A DNA stretch of 14,923 nt from JAERML01 sp035687895. Its GTDB lineage: Bacteria > Bacteroidota > Ignavibacteria > UBA10030 > UBA6906. This document shows, in pieces, positions 13,126 to 14,923 of this stretch. Below the pieces are notes generated by a model. That model did not search any database and was not told where the DNA came from. It worked only from the letters and a program-made list of their open reading frames with translations. The number at the start of each line of letters is the position of its first letter. The first letter of the stretch is position 1. The stretch covers positions 1 through 14,923 of the forward strand of contig DASRUE010000162.1 in the NCBI GenBank assembly GCA_035687895.1. The letters are read 5' to 3'. Position numbers and translations under genes: made by a program.

Positions 13126-14923
13126 TCAATCAGTGCGCCGGTGCTCGTGCGCTACGGCTTCCCACACGAGTTCAGCAATATCCTTGACCTGCACTGTGTC
13201 GCTGGTTTCCTTCTCCTTGACGCCATCAGTTATCATCGTCATGCAGAATGGACATCCGGTAGCGATGACATCGGGGTGCAGGGACAATGCCTCTTCTGTC
13301 CGTTCGACGTTCACTCGTTTGCCTTCGCGCTCTTCCATCCACATTCTCCCCCCTCCCGCACCGCAGCAAAAACTTTTGTCCTTCGACCGTTGCATTTCAA
13401 CCCGCGCGACTCCTTTGAGATCGTCAAGGATGGAACGTGGTGCCTCGTACTCATCATTGTATCGCCCGAGATAACATGGGTCGTGGAACGTGATCGTTGC
13501 TTGCTTCTCTGCGGAGAGCGTGATCCTTCCCTGGTCGACAAGATCTTTCAGGAGGGTGGTGTGGTGAATAACCTCGTAGTCTCCGCCGAACTGTTTGTAT
13601 TCCTTCCCCAACGATTGGAGACAATGGGGACAGGTAACAACAATCTTCTTCACTTTGTGTCCATTCAGCGTGGCGATATTCTCGGTGATGAGACTTTGTG
13701 CGAGGTACTCGTTTCCCATCCTTCGCGCCGGATCACCGGTGCATTTTTCTTCCGTTCCGAGAATGGCAAATTTCACTCCCGCGAGTTTCATCAGATTGGC
13801 AAATGCCTGGGTCACCTTCCGATATCTCGCATCGTATGCGCCGGCACAACCAACCCAGAAAAGAACGTCAGCATCCGGTGCTTCAGAAATCCGCTTGATT
13901 TCCATCCCGTCGGCCCAGTCTGCCCGCGTCGAGTGCCCAAAGGCCCATGGCGTGAAATTCCGTTCAAGGTTGGAGAAGGTGGTTTTCAACTCTTCGGGAA
14001 ATCGAGACTCGTTCAGGACAAGCCCGCGCCGCATATCAACAATGGTGTCGACGTGTTCGATCATCACCGGACATTCCTGTACACATGCCATGCAAGTAGT
14101 GCAAGCCCAGAGCTCCTGCTCGGTAATGAAATTGTCAAGTAATTGATGCCCCAACAACTTCTCGCGCCCCCCATTCCCTTTTCCGTCAGCTATAGTTGCC
14201 ATCAGAGGGGCTTTCTCTAATGTCCTCGCGCGCAGATCAACAATGATTTTCTTCGGGTTCAGAAGCTTGCCCGTCGTATTGGCCGGACAGACAGACGTAC
14301 AGCGGCCACACTCCGTACATGTGTAACCATCAAGAAGTTGCTTCCAGGTGAAATCTTCGATATCTGTTGCACCATACTTCGTCAGGGTTTCGTCGGCAAG
14401 GTCAATGGGGTTGAGTATACCCTTCGGTCCGAGGTTGGAGAAATAGACATTCGGGATCGAAGAAATGACGTGGAGGTGCTTGGAATACGGCAAGTAGTTG
14501 AGGAACCCCAGTACCACCAGCATATGTCCCCAGAAGAAGACTTGAAACCAGAAGGAAACGGTCTCCGGCCCAACCCCCTGGAAGAGCCCTGCAAGGGTAG
14601 CAGACACCAACCGGGCCTCATTCGCGTGACCCATTCCGAGCAACATCCGCGTTGCGTTCTGTCCGAACATCGTCACCATGACAACAAGGATCATCCCGAG
14701 AATCAGGACTGCATCCCGCTTCGAGTGGCCGCTCACCTGCAATCGTTTCGGCGGCGCCGCCAGACGGCGGTATAGAGAAACGAGAATGGAGACAACAACC
14801 ATAAGTCCAAAGAGCTCTTCTAGAAAAATCAATGGCGGATAGAGTGAACCGAGGAACGCGAACGAGAACCCGGGAACCAGGCCCTCTCCGATCGATTCCA
14901 GGACTGCAGCAAGAAGAACGACG
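13126..14923 (-). CDS. Membrane (Fe-S) oxidoreductase, HdrD/GlcF-like, ETF:menaquinone oxidoreductase type (5' end outside window)
   Basis: The frame is open to the window edge, so the first membrane helices are missing; a TTG at 14832 is internal. The N-terminal part is polytopic (spans at about 5-21, 42-57 and 90-112 from that TTG) and resembles the NarI-like cytochrome b domain of this family. Two 4Fe-4S sites follow: CTECGRCTSVCP (C172, C175, C178, C182) and CTTCMACVQECP (C244-C254). Then come two CCG (heterodisulfide reductase D) modules: C329, C364 (KC in place of CC), CPHC 401-404; and C453, CC 489-490, CPFC 527-530. Related proteins pass electrons from reduced electron-transfer flavoprotein to menaquinone during fatty-acid or amino-acid oxidation. 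The etf genes are not in view, so that role is inferred from domain order. A plain HdrD-like quinone reductase is the alternative. Confidence 0.92.
   Translation of the reverse strand, partial: VVLLAAVLESIGEGLVPGFSFAFLGSLYPPLIFLEELFGLMVVVSILVSLYRRLAAPPKRLQVSGHSKRDAVLILGMILVVMVTMFGQNATRMLLGMGHANEARLVSATLAGLFQGVGPETVSFWFQVFFWGHMLVVLGFLNYLPYSKHLHVISSIPNVYFSNLGPKGILNPIDLADETLTKYGATDIEDFTWKQLLDGYTCTECGRCTSVCPANTTGKLLNPKKIIVDLRARTLEKAPLMATIADGKGNGGREKLLGHQLLDNFITEQELWACTTCMACVQECPVMIEHVDTIVDMRRGLVLNESRFPEELKTTFSNLERNFTPWAFGHSTRADWADGMEIKRISEAPDADVLFWVGCAGAYDARYRKVTQAFANLMKLAGVKFAILGTEEKCTGDPARRMGNEYLAQSLITENIATLNGHKVKKIVVTCPHCLQSLGKEYKQFGGDYEVIHHTTLLKDLVDQGRITLSAEKQATITFHDPCYLGRYNDEYEAPRSILDDLKGVARVEMQRSKDKSFCCGAGGGRMWMEEREGKRVNVERTEEALSLHPDVIATGCPFCMTMITDGVKEKETSDTVQVKDIAELVWEAVAHEHRRTD

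Noticed and set aside
13141..14142. Long open frame on the plus strand, antisense to the Fe-S oxidoreductase
   Set aside because: It has no recognisable domain or ribosome-binding site and lies wholly within a gene with intact Fe-S motifs on the other strand.
1..14923. tRNA, rRNA, CRISPR arrays, insertion sequences, prophage or defence genes
   Set aside because: I looked through both strands and saw no cloverleaf-like segment, regular spacer-repeat pattern, transposase, terminal inverted repeats or defence-type domain set. A covariance-model scan would be needed to rule out small RNAs.

Overview
The window looks like chromosomal housekeeping and accessory DNA from an uncultured Gram-negative bacterium of the FCB group, probably on the Bacteroidota / Ignavibacteria side. 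Three things point there. A secreted protein ends in a FlgD-Ig-like (sorting-type) domain. Several proteins are clearly periplasmic. Upstream of minus-strand genes there is a recurring GTTG-N19/20-TATnTTnn element, which resembles the Bacteroidetes-type -33/-7 promoter (TTTG / TAnnTTTG) more than E. coli -35/-10 boxes. This placement is an inference, not a proof.

Plus strand, 1-3531. The window opens inside ftsH, whose 5' end lies outside. Next, joined by a 4-base ATGA overlap, is a CTP-dependent diacylglycerol/polyprenol kinase-like membrane protein. Ten bases after that comes a small nucleoside 2-deoxyribosyltransferase-like protein. A short secreted FlgD-domain protein follows, split by a one-base frame break. 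A strong intrinsic terminator at 3563-3601 closes the plus-strand block.

Minus strand, 14923-3624. Every convincing gene here is on the minus strand. In order of transcription they are: a membrane heterodisulfide-reductase-like Fe-S oxidoreductase resembling ETF:menaquinone oxidoreductase (5' end outside the window); a cysteine-motif protein of unknown function; a SnoaL/NTF2-like protein; a YbaK-type tRNA-editing-domain protein; a glycine-rich multi-span membrane protein; a GNAT acetyltransferase followed by a DEAD-box RNA helicase; a fragment resembling the C-terminus of a BNR/sortilin-type protein; a rhomboid protease; a decayed epoxide-hydrolase N-terminus; a YbjQ-family protein; and an operon of two M16 peptidase-like proteins, one catalytic and one with its zinc site erased.

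A protein-quality theme recurs: FtsH, rhomboid and the M16 pair cover membrane, intramembrane and periplasmic proteolysis. They sit in separate transcription units, however, so this is not one system. I saw no rRNA, tRNA, CRISPR array, transposon or phage gene, and no convincing new multi-gene system. The observations most worth following are the two gene relics flanking the rhomboid gene, the broken FlgD-domain gene, the active/inactive M16 pair, the shared promoter architecture and the uncharacterised cysteine-motif gene.
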